In this document: piece by piece, positions 14,981 through 22,860 of the stretch
Numbering within the stretch: the stretch's first letter is position 1
How the letters are laid out: every line of letters starts with the position of its first letter
Assembly (NCBI GenBank): GCA_905479655.1
Contig: CAJQNK010000275.1
Span: 1 to 33,037 of the forward strand
DNA length: 33,037 bases
Source: an uncultured bacterium
GTDB taxonomy: Bacteria > Acidobacteriota > Thermoanaerobaculia > Multivoradales > JAHEKO01
Reading direction: 5' to 3'
Notes under the pieces: model-generated
The model's input: the letters and a program-made list of their open reading frames with translations, nothing else
What the model was told of the DNA's origin: nothing
The model's database searches: none
Position numbers and translations under genes: made by a program

Positions 14981-15766
14981 CTAGAACTCCTCGGGAACGA
15001 ACCGGCGGCCTGCGAGCGCCTTCTCGTCGTCGTAGGCGTCGGTCGTGTCCCGAGGCGGCAGCTCGACCGGCTCGCGCGGCAGGTCGCGGTACGGGACCTG
15101 CGCGAGCAGGTGGCGGATGCAGTGGAGCCGCGCGCGCTTCTGGCTGTTCGACCGGACGACGAACCAGGGGGCCTGCTCGGTGTCGGTCGCCTCGAACATG
15201 GCGTCCCGCGCCCGCGAGTAGGCGTACCATCGGCGCCGGGCCTCGAGGTCCATGGGCGAGAGCTTCCAGTGCTTGCGCGGATCCTCGATCCGCTCGCGGA
15301 AGCGCTCCTCCTGCTGCTCCTCCCCGACGGTGAGCCAGTACTTGATCAGGAGGACGCCGCTGCGCACCAGGGCGGCCTCGAAGCCGGCGCAGGTCCGGAA
15401 GAACTCGTCGACCTGCTCCTCGGTGCAGAAGCCCATCACCCGCTCGACCCCGGCCCGGTTGTACCAGCTGCGGTCGAACAGGACGACCTCGCCGGCCGCC
15501 GGCAGGTGTTGGACGTAGCGCTGGTAGTAGAACTGGGTCCTCTCCCGGTCGTTGGGCGCCGGCAGCGCCACGACGCGGAACACCCGCGGGCTCACCCGTT
15601 CGACGATCCGCTTGATGATGCCGCCCTTGCCCGCCGCGTCGCGTCCCTCGAAGACGACGACGACCCGGAGCCCCTTCTCGACCACCCACTCCTGGAGCTT
15701 GACCAACTCGATCTGGAGGCGCTCGAGCTCCGCTTCGTACTCCTTCCGCTTCAGCTTCTTGCTCAT
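14981..15766 (-). CDS. ppk2: Polyphosphate kinase 2 family protein (polyphosphate:nucleotide phosphotransferase)
   Basis: A 261-residue PPK2 enzyme that moves phosphate between polyphosphate and nucleoside phosphates in the cytoplasm. Walker A FEGRDAAGKGGIIKRI (39-54), Walker B LFDRSWYNRAGVERVMGF (96-113) and the lid region FYYQRYVQHLPAAGE are intact. DPRKHWKLSPMDLEARRRWYAYSRARDAMFEATDT is the characteristic second half. The single-domain length and motifs resemble class I PPK2 enzymes, but class cannot be fixed by eye. The ATG overlaps the gpmI stop as ATGA, so both come from one transcript. The stop is TAG, at the edge of the adjacent repeat element. Confidence 0.93.
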   Translation of the reverse strand: MSKKLKRKEYEAELERLQIELVKLQEWVVEKGLRVVVVFEGRDAAGKGGIIKRIVERVSPRVFRVVALPAPNDRERTQFYYQRYVQHLPAAGEVVLFDRSWYNRAGVERVMGFCTEEQVDEFFRTCAGFEAALVRSGVLLIKYWLTVGEEQQEERFRERIEDPRKHWKLSPMDLEARRRWYAYSRARDAMFEATDTEQAPWFVVRSNSQKRARLHCIRHLLAQVPYRDLPREPVELPPRDTTDAYDDEKALAGRRFVPEEF

Positions 15767-17433
15767 GTTCGCCCCTCCGACCCGCTGGGCTCGAGAAGGG
15801 ACCGGCCGGTCATCGCCGCCGGCCGGTCGAGCCCCAGGAGCTCCAGGATCGTCGGGAAGACATCGGCCAGCCGGCCGTCGGCGCGCAGGGCGGCCGACGG
15901 CTCGTCCGCGCTCCCGGTCGCGTCCGCCCGCCGGCCCTCGTCCACCACGATGAGCTCGACGTCGTAGGTCGTGTGCGCCGTGTGGGGAGCCTGGGTCTCC
16001 GGGTCCCACATCTGCTCGGAGTTTCCGTGATCGGCGGTGACGACGACCTTTCCTCCCCTGGCGAGCGCCGCGTCGACAACCTCGCCCACGCAGCCGTCCA
16101 CGACCTCGGCGGCGCGGATCGCCGCGTCGAGCTTGCCGGTGTGGCCGACCATGTCGGTGTTGGCGAAGTTGACCAAGAGGAACGGCTCGCAGTCGTCCGC
16201 CCGCAGACGCCCCAGGATCGCGTCGCACACCTGTCGCGCGCTCATCTCCGGGGCCAGGTCGTAGGTGCCGACCTTCGGAGACTGGGCCATGAAGCGCGAC
16301 TCGCCGGGGAACGGCTCGTCCCGGTAGTCGCTGAAGAAGAAGGTGACGTGGGGGAACTTCTCGGTCTCGGCGCAGCGGAACTGGGTGAGCCCGAGGGCGG
16401 CCAGGTGGGCGCCGCCGATCGACTCCATCTTCGGGAGTTTCGGGAAGGCCACCGAGACGAGGGGGTCGAGCTCCTCCTGGTAGGCGGTCAGGGTCACGAA
16501 GTCGAGATCGAGGCGGTCGCCGCGGTCGAAGCCGCGCTCGCCCGTCTCGGGTGACGGGGCGGCGTGGCCGTGGAAGTCGGGCGCGACGAACGCCCGGGTG
16601 ATCTCGCGCGGCCGGTCGCCGCGGTAGTTGGTGAAGATCACGGCGTCGCCGTCCCGGATCCGGGACTCGGCGGGGTCGACGCCCACGGTGCGGGGCGTGA
16701 CGAACTCGTCGCCGTTCTGACTGTCGTTCGTCGGGTTGTCGTAGTAGGCCTGCATCGCCGCGCCGGGATCCGCGAAGTGCGGCGGCCGTTCGCCCCGGCC
16801 CGTGAGCGCGTCGTAGGCCCGGCGAACCCGCTGCCAGCGGTTGTCCCGGTCCATGGCCCAGTAGCGGCCGCACAACGTGGCGATCCTCCCGACGCCAATC
16901 TCGGAGCAACGCTCCTCGGCCCGGCGCACGTAGGCCCGCCCGGTGTAGGGCCCGGTGTCGCGGCCGTCGGTGAACAGATGCACCCAGACCCTCTCGGCGC
17001 CCCGCCGCCGGCACAGCTCCAGCGTGGCGTAGAGGTGCTCCAGCAGGCCGTGGACGCCGGCGTCGGAGGCGATACCGAAGAGGTGGACCGACCGGCCCCG
17101 GTCGCGGGCTCCGTCGACGGCTCGGACGAGCACCTCGTTGACGTAGTAGGAGCCGTCGCGGATCGCTTTGGTGATGCGCACGGACTCCTGGTTCACGATG
17201 CGGCCGGCGCCGAGGTTCTGGTGGCCCACCTCGCTGTTGCCCATCGTGCCCTGGGGCAGGCCGACGTCCTCTCCGCTGGTGTGAATCAGCGTCCAGGGGA
17301 ACTCCTCGAGGAGGGCGTCGCAGCGCGGGGTGGAGGCGAGGTGGATCGCGTTGAACTCGTCGTGCTCCGGGTGGGGGTTGCGCCCCCAACCGTCACGGAC
17401 GACGAGGACGACGGGGGGGAGGTCGGAGCTCAT
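15763..17433 (-). CDS. gpmI: 2,3-bisphosphoglycerate-independent phosphoglycerate mutase
   Basis: A 556-residue, two-manganese enzyme that interconverts 3- and 2-phosphoglycerate. It is of the alkaline-phosphatase fold. Residues visible: metal-binding Asp14 in VRDGWG, catalytic Ser67 in GTMGNSEVGHQNLGAGR, the substrate loop FTDGRDTGPYTG, and ALCGRYWAMDRDNRW-type residues around 200. FTNYRGDRPREITRAF, then NFANTDMVGHTGKLDAAIRA and VTADHGNSEQM supply the remaining metal ligands. It is about 40 residues longer than E. coli GpmI, with an extra DEGRRADATGSADEPSAALRADG-like linker before the C-terminus. ATG 17433 is chosen. The 216 bases between this gene and the next (17434-17649) hold no convincing gene or terminator. 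Confidence 0.96.
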   Translation of the reverse strand: MSSDLPPVVLVVRDGWGRNPHPEHDEFNAIHLASTPRCDALLEEFPWTLIHTSGEDVGLPQGTMGNSEVGHQNLGAGRIVNQESVRITKAIRDGSYYVNEVLVRAVDGARDRGRSVHLFGIASDAGVHGLLEHLYATLELCRRRGAERVWVHLFTDGRDTGPYTGRAYVRRAEERCSEIGVGRIATLCGRYWAMDRDNRWQRVRRAYDALTGRGERPPHFADPGAAMQAYYDNPTNDSQNGDEFVTPRTVGVDPAESRIRDGDAVIFTNYRGDRPREITRAFVAPDFHGHAAPSPETGERGFDRGDRLDLDFVTLTAYQEELDPLVSVAFPKLPKMESIGGAHLAALGLTQFRCAETEKFPHVTFFFSDYRDEPFPGESRFMAQSPKVGTYDLAPEMSARQVCDAILGRLRADDCEPFLLVNFANTDMVGHTGKLDAAIRAAEVVDGCVGEVVDAALARGGKVVVTADHGNSEQMWDPETQAPHTAHTTYDVELIVVDEGRRADATGSADEPSAALRADGRLADVFPTILELLGLDRPAAMTGRSLLEPSGSEGRT

Positions 17434-17649
17434 GCCCCGATCCTACAAGGCCCGCTTGAGGAAGGAGACCTCGCCTCCCACCCGGTCCTGCAGGTGGAGC
17501 GCGTCCTGGCGATTGCGCTCGCCGGCCCTCTCGACATCGAATGACGTGCGCACCGAGTCCACCGATCCGACCCCTGACGAGAGCGAGACGTTCGGAGGGG
17601 GTCCGGAGCTCCGGTTCGCCGGGGCTCCGGACCGCCCCTCCCCACGCGG

Positions 17650-19465
17650 TCAGCTCCCTCCGCGCTTCTCCTCGAGCTCGGCCCAACGGGCGTAGAGGCG
17701 TTCCACCTCTCCTCGGGCCTCCTGCAGCGCGGCGAACCGTTCGCCCAGGACCTCGGCGTCGGTGGCGATCGCCGGGTCCTCGGTCGACCGCCGGGCCTCC
17801 TCGACCCTCTCCTCCGCCTGCAGGACGGACGCCTCCATCCCCTCCCACTCCCGCTTCTCCTTCCAGCTCAGGCTCCTGACCCGGCTCATCGCTGCCGCGC
17901 CGTCCGCGGAGCGCCCCTTCTCGCCCCCCTTCCTGGGGGAGGCCTGGGCCTCTCTCGCCCTCTCCCACTGGTGGACGTCCGCGAAGAGCACCGCGCCGCC
18001 CTGACCGTCGAGCGCGAGCACCGAGTCGGTGACCCGGTCGAGAAGGAACCGGTCGTGGGTGACCAGCACCAGGGCCCCCGGGAACTCCAACAGCGCCTCC
18101 TCGAGCACTTCCAGGGTGGGGATGTCGAGGTCGTTGGTCGGCTCGTCGACCACCAGCAGGTCGGCCGGACGTAGAAGCAGACGGGCCAGGACGACCCGGG
18201 CCTTCTCGCCGCCGGAGAGGCGCGAGACCGGCTGGTCGAGCTGGTCCGGAGGGAAGAGGAACCGCTTCGCCCACGAGGCGACGTGGTGGGCGCGCTCCTG
18301 GTAGACGACGGTGTCACCCGTGGGAGCCAGGGCCCGGCGCAGGGTCGCCTCCTCGTCGAGGCTCTCGCGGTTCTGCTCGAAGTAGACGACGCGCAGTCCT
18401 TCCGCGCGCTCGATCGTGCCGCCGTCGGGCTCGAGATCTCCCACCATCAACCGCAGGAGGGTCGTCTTGCCCGAACCGTTGGCCCCGAGGACACCCAGCC
18501 GCCGGCCGGGGCCCAGGAGGAGGTAGGCCCTCGACGAGCAGCTTGCCGCCCAGGCGTTTCCGGAGGTCCCGGCACTCCCAGAGACGCTTCGTCCGTCGGC
18601 CGGAGCCGGAGAACCCGATGCCGGCGGTACCGCCGACCGATCGCGCCCGGACCTCGGCCAGCTCGTCACCGAGTCGCCCGGCCGCGTCGATCCGGGCCTT
18701 GGCCTTGGTCGTCCGGGCCTTGGGTCCCCGGCGCAGCCACTCGATCTCCCGTCGCACGAGGTTGGCCAGGCGCGCCTCGTACGCGGCCTGGTGCGCCAGC
18801 AGGGCGTCGCGCTCCTCCAGCAGGTCCGCGTAGGTGCCGTCGACCGCCAGCAGACCTCCGGGGAGAGCAGGGTCCAGGTCCAGCATGCGCCGGGCCACGC
18901 TCTGGAGGAACGTGCGGTCGTGACTCACGGCGACGAAGGCCCGGGGTTCGGAGCGCAGCGTGCCCTCGAGCCACAGGATGCCCTCGAGGTCCAGGTGGTT
19001 GGTGGGCTCGTCGAGCAGCAGGACCTCGGGCTCCAGCGCGAGCTCGCGAGCGAGTGCCAGGCGCTTGCGCCAGCCGCCGGACAGGGTCTCCGTCGGCAGA
19101 TCCGCGCGCTCGAAGCCCGCCCTGCCGAGAGCCAGGGCGACCCGGTGGAGACGCTCGTGCTCGGCCAGCCCCTCCAGTCCGGAGACGGCTTGGGCCACGA
19201 CCTGCTCCGCGGTCCTTCCGGGCGCGAAGACGGGGTCCTGGGGCACGAGCCCCACCCGGGCCCCCCGGCGCAGGGCCACCCGGCCGGCGTCCGCCTCGAT
19301 CCGGCCCGCCAGGATTGCGAGCAGGGTCGACTTGCCGGTCCCGTTGGGGCCGACCAGGCCGACGGCGTCGCCCTGGTGGAGGACGAGGCCGAGCCCCTCG
19401 AAGAGCGGGCGGGCGCCGAAGGCGTGGGTCAGGCCTTCGGCGGTGAGGAGGACGGGCGGCGCCAT
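17650..19465 (-). pseudogene. uup: ABC-F family ATPase (Uup-like), interrupted by a frameshift near 18525
   Basis: Two open frames together give one tandem ATP-binding protein. The first (ATG 19465 to about 18525) has Walker A GPNGTGKSTLL, signature LSGGWRKRLALARELAL, Walker B LLLDEPTNHLDLEG and the interdomain linker, ending KRLGGKLLVEGL. The second (about 18530 to 17650) resumes with LLLGPGRRLGVLGANGSGKTTLLRLM, LSGGEKARVVLARLLL, LVVDEPTNDLD and a charged coiled-coil tail (AEERVEEARRSTEDPAIATD). The break lies at CGAGGGCCTACCTCC on the minus strand; restoring two bases would give VEGLxLLLGPG. ABC-F proteins act on ribosomes and DNA; Uup is the nearest by layout. It may be a true pseudogene, an assembly error or, less likely, a programmed shift. 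Confidence 0.85.
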
Positions 19466-19478
19466 GGTCCTCGCAAGC

Positions 19479-19596
19479 CTAGCCTGCCCTTCTGACCGAC
19501 TGTCTGCTGCGAGGCCGTGTCGGCCTGAATCTGCGACGACGCTCCCGGCGGTCTCCTCGACGCACCGACGGTACGCCTGCGTCGGCCTCCGGCTAG
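19479..19596. mobile_element. MITE-like element, type 1, diverged copy D filling a divergent promoter region
   Basis: TAGCCTGCCCTTCTGACC (19480-19497) begins a block that aligns for about 105 bases with the reverse complement of copy C; I count 38 identities in the first 50 bases. It includes the core in inverted orientation (GCCTGAATCTGCG near 19522). CTAG occurs at both ends (19479-19482, 19593-19596), but the right inverted repeat is lost. It leaves only 13 bases to the ABC-F start and 12 to the carrier start, so the promoters of both genes must lie in or beside it. Confidence 0.7.
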
Positions 19597-19608
19597 ACTC
19601 GACGAGCC

Positions 19609-21447
19609 GTGGTGAGCACCGCCGCCCTCGTCCTCCTCGTCCTCGGCGCCACGATCGTGGTGTTCGCCCTCGACCGTCTGCGCGTCGACGTGGTGGCGCT
19701 CCTCTCGCTTCTGGCCCTGCTGGCGGTCGGCGCGCTCAGCACGGAGGAGGCGCTCGCGGGCCTGTCGGCGCCCATCACCGTCATGATCGCGGCTCTCTTC
19801 GTCGTCGGCGAGGGGTTGACCCACACGGGGGTCGCCGCCCGGCTCTCCGGCATGGTGGCGGGATGGGTGCGGCGCGACGAGCGTCTCCTGCTGCCCGCCC
19901 TGATGGTGCTCGCGGCCGCACTCTCGGCGCTCATGAGCAGCACCGGCACCGTGGCCGTGATGCTCCCCGTCGCCATCGGGCTCGCCCGACGCGTCGGGCG
20001 GTCGCCGTCGTCGCTGCTCATGCCCATGGCCTTCGCCGCCCAACTCGGAGGGCTGCTGACCCTGATCGGGACGCCGCCCAACCTGGTCGCGTCGCGCAGC
20101 CTGCGCGAGGCGACGGGGGCGGGCCTCGGCTTTTTCGACCTGACGCCCTACGGCGCGGTGGCGCTCGCCGCCGGCATCCTCCTGCTCGCCTTCGGCGGGC
20201 GCTGGCTGTTGCCGCCCGACCGGGAGCGGGACCAGGAGCCGTCGGCGGAGCCGTCGATGCGGGACCTGGCTCGCGTCTTCGAGCTCGATCGCCGGATCCG
20301 CATGGGCGAGATCACCCCCGACTCTCCCTTCGCGGGTCGGCGGGCCGTCGATGTCGGGGCGCGCCGCCACCATGGCGTCTCGATCCTCGCGCTGATCCGT
20401 CGCCCCGGGGAGCTCTTCCGCCTGCCCCGGGTCCTGGCGGTGGAGCCGCACACCCGGTTCGAGCCCGGCGACCGCCTGCTGGTGAAGGGCGCGGAGGAGA
20501 AGGTGGCGGGCTTCCTGCGGGCCGGGGCTCTGGTGGCCACGCCGTTCGACTCGGAGCGAGCCGCGGCCCAGCGGGTGATCTTCGAGGTCAGCCTGGTCGA
20601 GGTCCTCGTCGCGCCGCAGTCCCGACTCATCGGACGGACCGTCCGGGAGGCCGCGGTCCATCAGCGTTTCGGGGTCAACGTGGTGGCTGTGCGGAGGCGG
20701 GGTCGGGTTCTCGAGGGCGCCGTGAGCGGCATCCGACTCGAGTTCGGCGACTCGCTCCTGGTGGTGGGAACCTGGGATCGGATCGAGGAGCTCGGCCGAG
20801 ACCGTCTGAACTTCATCGTCACGGCCCGCGCCTCCGAGGAGCCCGACCGTCTCCCCGGGGCCTCGCGGGCTCCCTGGGCCCTGGCCGTGGTGGTGGCGAT
20901 GCTGGCCCTCATGGTCTTCTCCGACCTGGACCTCGTCTGGCTGGTCGTCGGAGCGGCCTTGGCGATGGTGCTGGGGGGCGCGGTCGAGCTGCGGGCGGTC
21001 TACCGGGTGATCCACTGGCCCAGTCTGGTCATGATCGCTGCCATGTTGCCGGCGGCGACGGCGCTGGAAGGCAGCGGAGCCCTGGAGCTGCTGGTGGGCG
21101 GTCTCGACTCCGCACTGGGCGGGGCGCCGTTTGCCGTCGCGCTCCTGGCGCTCATGTTGGTGACGTCCCTGCTGTCGCAGGTCATCTCCAACACGGCCAC
21201 CGCCGTCCTGCTGGCGCCGCTCGCCGTCGAGTTGGCCGTGCGCCTGGGGCTGGAACCGGAGCCCCTGGTGTTGGGGGTGGCGATCGCCGCCTCCACGGCG
21301 TTCGCCACTCCGGTGGCGTCGCCGGTCAACGCCCTGGTCCTGGGCCCCGGGGGCTACCGCTTCGGCGACTTCCTCCGGGCCGGCGTGGCCCTGCAGGTCC
21401 TGGTTCTGGCCCTCGCCGGCGGCTTGCTGGTGTGGATCTGGAGCTGA
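19609..21447 (+). CDS. SLC13 (DASS) family permease with central RCK_C/TrkA-C-like domains
   Basis: A 612-residue inner-membrane carrier. Helices fill residues 1-200 and 410-612; the middle (about 210-405) is soluble, with two RCK_C-like repeats, the second reading SRLIGRTVREAAVHQRFGVNVVAVRRRGR and GDSLLVVGTWDRIEEL. Family motifs include STGTVAVMLPVAIG and LTLIGTPPNLVAS near residue 150 in the first half, and VISNTATAVLLAPLA near 526 (SNT motif) and FATPVASPVNALVLGPGGY in the second. Such proteins move sulfate, dicarboxylates or other anions with sodium; the substrate cannot be told. GTG 19609 is chosen; a second GTG follows at once. No clear ribosome binding site. It is divergent from uup across repeat copy D. 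Confidence 0.88.
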   Translation: MVSTAALVLLVLGATIVVFALDRLRVDVVALLSLLALLAVGALSTEEALAGLSAPITVMIAALFVVGEGLTHTGVAARLSGMVAGWVRRDERLLLPALMVLAAALSALMSSTGTVAVMLPVAIGLARRVGRSPSSLLMPMAFAAQLGGLLTLIGTPPNLVASRSLREATGAGLGFFDLTPYGAVALAAGILLLAFGGRWLLPPDRERDQEPSAEPSMRDLARVFELDRRIRMGEITPDSPFAGRRAVDVGARRHHGVSILALIRRPGELFRLPRVLAVEPHTRFEPGDRLLVKGAEEKVAGFLRAGALVATPFDSERAAAQRVIFEVSLVEVLVAPQSRLIGRTVREAAVHQRFGVNVVAVRRRGRVLEGAVSGIRLEFGDSLLVVGTWDRIEELGRDRLNFIVTARASEEPDRLPGASRAPWALAVVVAMLALMVFSDLDLVWLVVGAALAMVLGGAVELRAVYRVIHWPSLVMIAAMLPAATALEGSGALELLVGGLDSALGGAPFAVALLALMLVTSLLSQVISNTATAVLLAPLAVELAVRLGLEPEPLVLGVAIAASTAFATPVASPVNALVLGPGGYRFGDFLRAGVALQVLVLALAGGLLVWIWS

Positions 21448-21449
21448 CC

Positions 21450-21470
21450 GGCCCGGGGGTGGCCCGGGCC
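21450..21470 (+). terminator. Hairpin after the SLC13 carrier gene
   Basis: GGCCCGGG (21450-21457), a 5-base loop and CCCGGGCC (21463-21470) form a perfect 8-bp GC stem starting 2 bases after the stop. No T tract follows, so it is at best a hairpin-only terminator. Confidence 0.4.
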
Positions 21471-21639
21471 TCCGAGCCTGGCCCGAGGAGACTTCGGCAG
21501 GGTCCGCGTCCGCTTTTCGCTTTCAGGGCAGAAGCGGCCGGTGCGCGCGGAGCGGGTTGCTTCCGCGGGACGGACCGACCCGGATCGAGGACCGATCCCG
21601 GACCCCGCCGCGTGGCGCGGATCCCGTAGGCACCCGACG

Positions 21640-21673
21640 CTTCCGGGGGCCCGGTCCCGGAAGCCCCGCTTTT
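21640..21673 (+). terminator. Hairpin followed by a short T run in the TRAP leader
   Basis: CTTCCGGG (21640-21647) pairs with CCCGGAAG (21656-21663) across an 8-base loop; TTTT follows at 21670-21673. The 402-base gap 21448-21849 also holds GGATCG/CGATCC (near 21587-21603) and CCGCTT/AAGCGG hairpins. No protein is recognised in it, so it is mainly structured leader or terminator DNA. Confidence 0.4.
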
Positions 21674-21710
21674 CCAGGCGGTTGCGGACCTACCTCCAGG
21701 GGTGGTGCGG

Positions 21711-21726
21711 TGGCGGGGCGGTTGCC
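21711..21726 (+). promoter_or_regulatory. Possible sigma-54 (-24/-12) promoter of the TRAP operon
   Basis: TGGCGGGGCGGTTGCC has GG and GC separated by exactly 10 bases, the sigma-54 spacing (consensus TGGCAC, four or five bases, TTGCA). Transcription would start near 21738, 112 bases before the binding-protein ATG. Solute-transport TRAP operons are often sigma-54 dependent. In GC-rich DNA GG-N10-GC is common by chance; the TGGC and TTGC contexts raise it above background. Confidence 0.4.
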
Positions 21727-21849
21727 TCAAGAATGGATCAGTTCGTTCAACAGGCACTAAGGGAGCTGGAAGAAGCGGATTCCCCGCCGTGTCGGCTCGG
21801 CCCTCGGACCGACTCGGTTTCGGCTCCCCTGATCGCCAAGGAGGTCGAC

Positions 21850-22833
21850 ATGATCCGAAGGACTGCCGTCGTCATCCCGCTCGTCGTCGCGCTACTGGTG
21901 CTGGCACCCGCTCCGTCCCAGGCCACGGAGCGTCTCGCCTTCTCCGGAGGTCCGGAGGGAGGTACCTTCCAGTACTTCTCCAACGGCATCTCGATCCGCC
22001 TGTCGAAGACGGTGCCGGACCTGGAGGTCTCGAACACCGCCTCGGCCGGTTCGCTCGAGAATCTCCGGCGGGTGAACTCGGGTGAAGCCGACTTCGGCAT
22101 CGTCTACTCCGGCGACGTCTTCCTGGGTCGCAACGGCAAGCTGACGCAGGACACCAACAAGTACGAGAACGTCCAGGCGCTCGCGTACCTCTACGGCGCT
22201 CCGGCCCACCTCGTGACGCTGGCCGACAGCGGCATCAAGAGCGTGGCCGATCTGGAGGGGAAGCGGGTGGCGGTGGGCGGCGCCGGCTCCGGCGCGGCGA
22301 GTGCAGCCCAGCGGCTGTTCACCCAGCTCGGCATGTGGGACAAGATGAAGGTCGAGTACCTGGGCTACAGCGCCGCGGCTTCCGCCATGGGCGACAAGCT
22401 GATCGACGCGTTCTGGGTCTTTGCCGGCTACCCCAACGCCTCCGTCATCCAGGCCGCGGCCAGCAACCCGATCCGGATGATCGACGTCGTGGCTGCGGCC
22501 GAGGAGGCCGGGTTCTTCGAGGAGTACCCGTTCTACACGCGGCTGGCGATCCCCGCCGGGACCTACAGCGGCGTGGACGTGGACATTCAGTCCTTCCAGG
22601 ACTCGGCGCTCTGGGTCGCGGGCCAGCACGTCGCTCCGGCGACCGTGGAGGCCGCCCTCGCCCAGATCTTCTCGCCCGAGGGGTTGGCCTTCATGGTGAA
22701 GGTCAAGAGCACCGCCAAGGCCATGTCCGTCGAAGGCGGGCTCAACGGCATCGTGACGCCGATTCACGCGGGCGCGGAGAGCTTCTGGAAGGCGCAGGGC
22801 CTCGAGGTTTCGGCGGCACTCTCCGCTCGATGA
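21850..22833 (+). CDS. TRAP transporter solute-binding protein, TAXI family
   Basis: A 327-residue periplasmic binding protein. A signal peptide (1-26, RRTAVVIPLVVALLVLAPAPSQA) precedes RLAFSGGPEGGTFQYFSNGISIRLSK, the glycine-rich N-terminus typical of TAXI proteins. SAGSLENLRRVNSGEADFGIVYSGDVFLG and ADLEGKRVAVGGAGSGAASAAQRLF follow, with a ligand-cleft pattern. Many relatives bind glutamate or other small acids; the ligand here is unknown. ATG 21850 has AAGGAGG (21838-21844) upstream and a proper signal peptide. The frame is open further up, and an in-frame ATG at 21733 (MDQFVQQALRELEEAD) exists, but it would bury the signal peptide. First gene of the cassette. Confidence 0.93.
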   Translation: MIRRTAVVIPLVVALLVLAPAPSQATERLAFSGGPEGGTFQYFSNGISIRLSKTVPDLEVSNTASAGSLENLRRVNSGEADFGIVYSGDVFLGRNGKLTQDTNKYENVQALAYLYGAPAHLVTLADSGIKSVADLEGKRVAVGGAGSGAASAAQRLFTQLGMWDKMKVEYLGYSAAASAMGDKLIDAFWVFAGYPNASVIQAAASNPIRMIDVVAAAEEAGFFEEYPFYTRLAIPAGTYSGVDVDIQSFQDSALWVAGQHVAPATVEAALAQIFSPEGLAFMVKVKSTAKAMSVEGGLNGIVTPIHAGAESFWKAQGLEVSAALSAR

Positions 22834-22860
22834 GGCTTCGCGACTGACCGAGGAGGCTCC

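Noticed and set aside
17445..17564. Minus-strand 39-codon frame (GTG start, ending LQDRVGGEVSFLKRAL) between uup and gpmI
   Set aside because: Codon pattern looks gene-like, but the start and ribosome binding site are weak and no family is recognised; chance frames of this length are common in GC-rich DNA.
11318..19596. CRISPR array or integron attC sites as explanation of the repeats
   Set aside because: Repeats are few, kilobases apart, in both orientations and without regular spacers; no cas or integrase gene is present.
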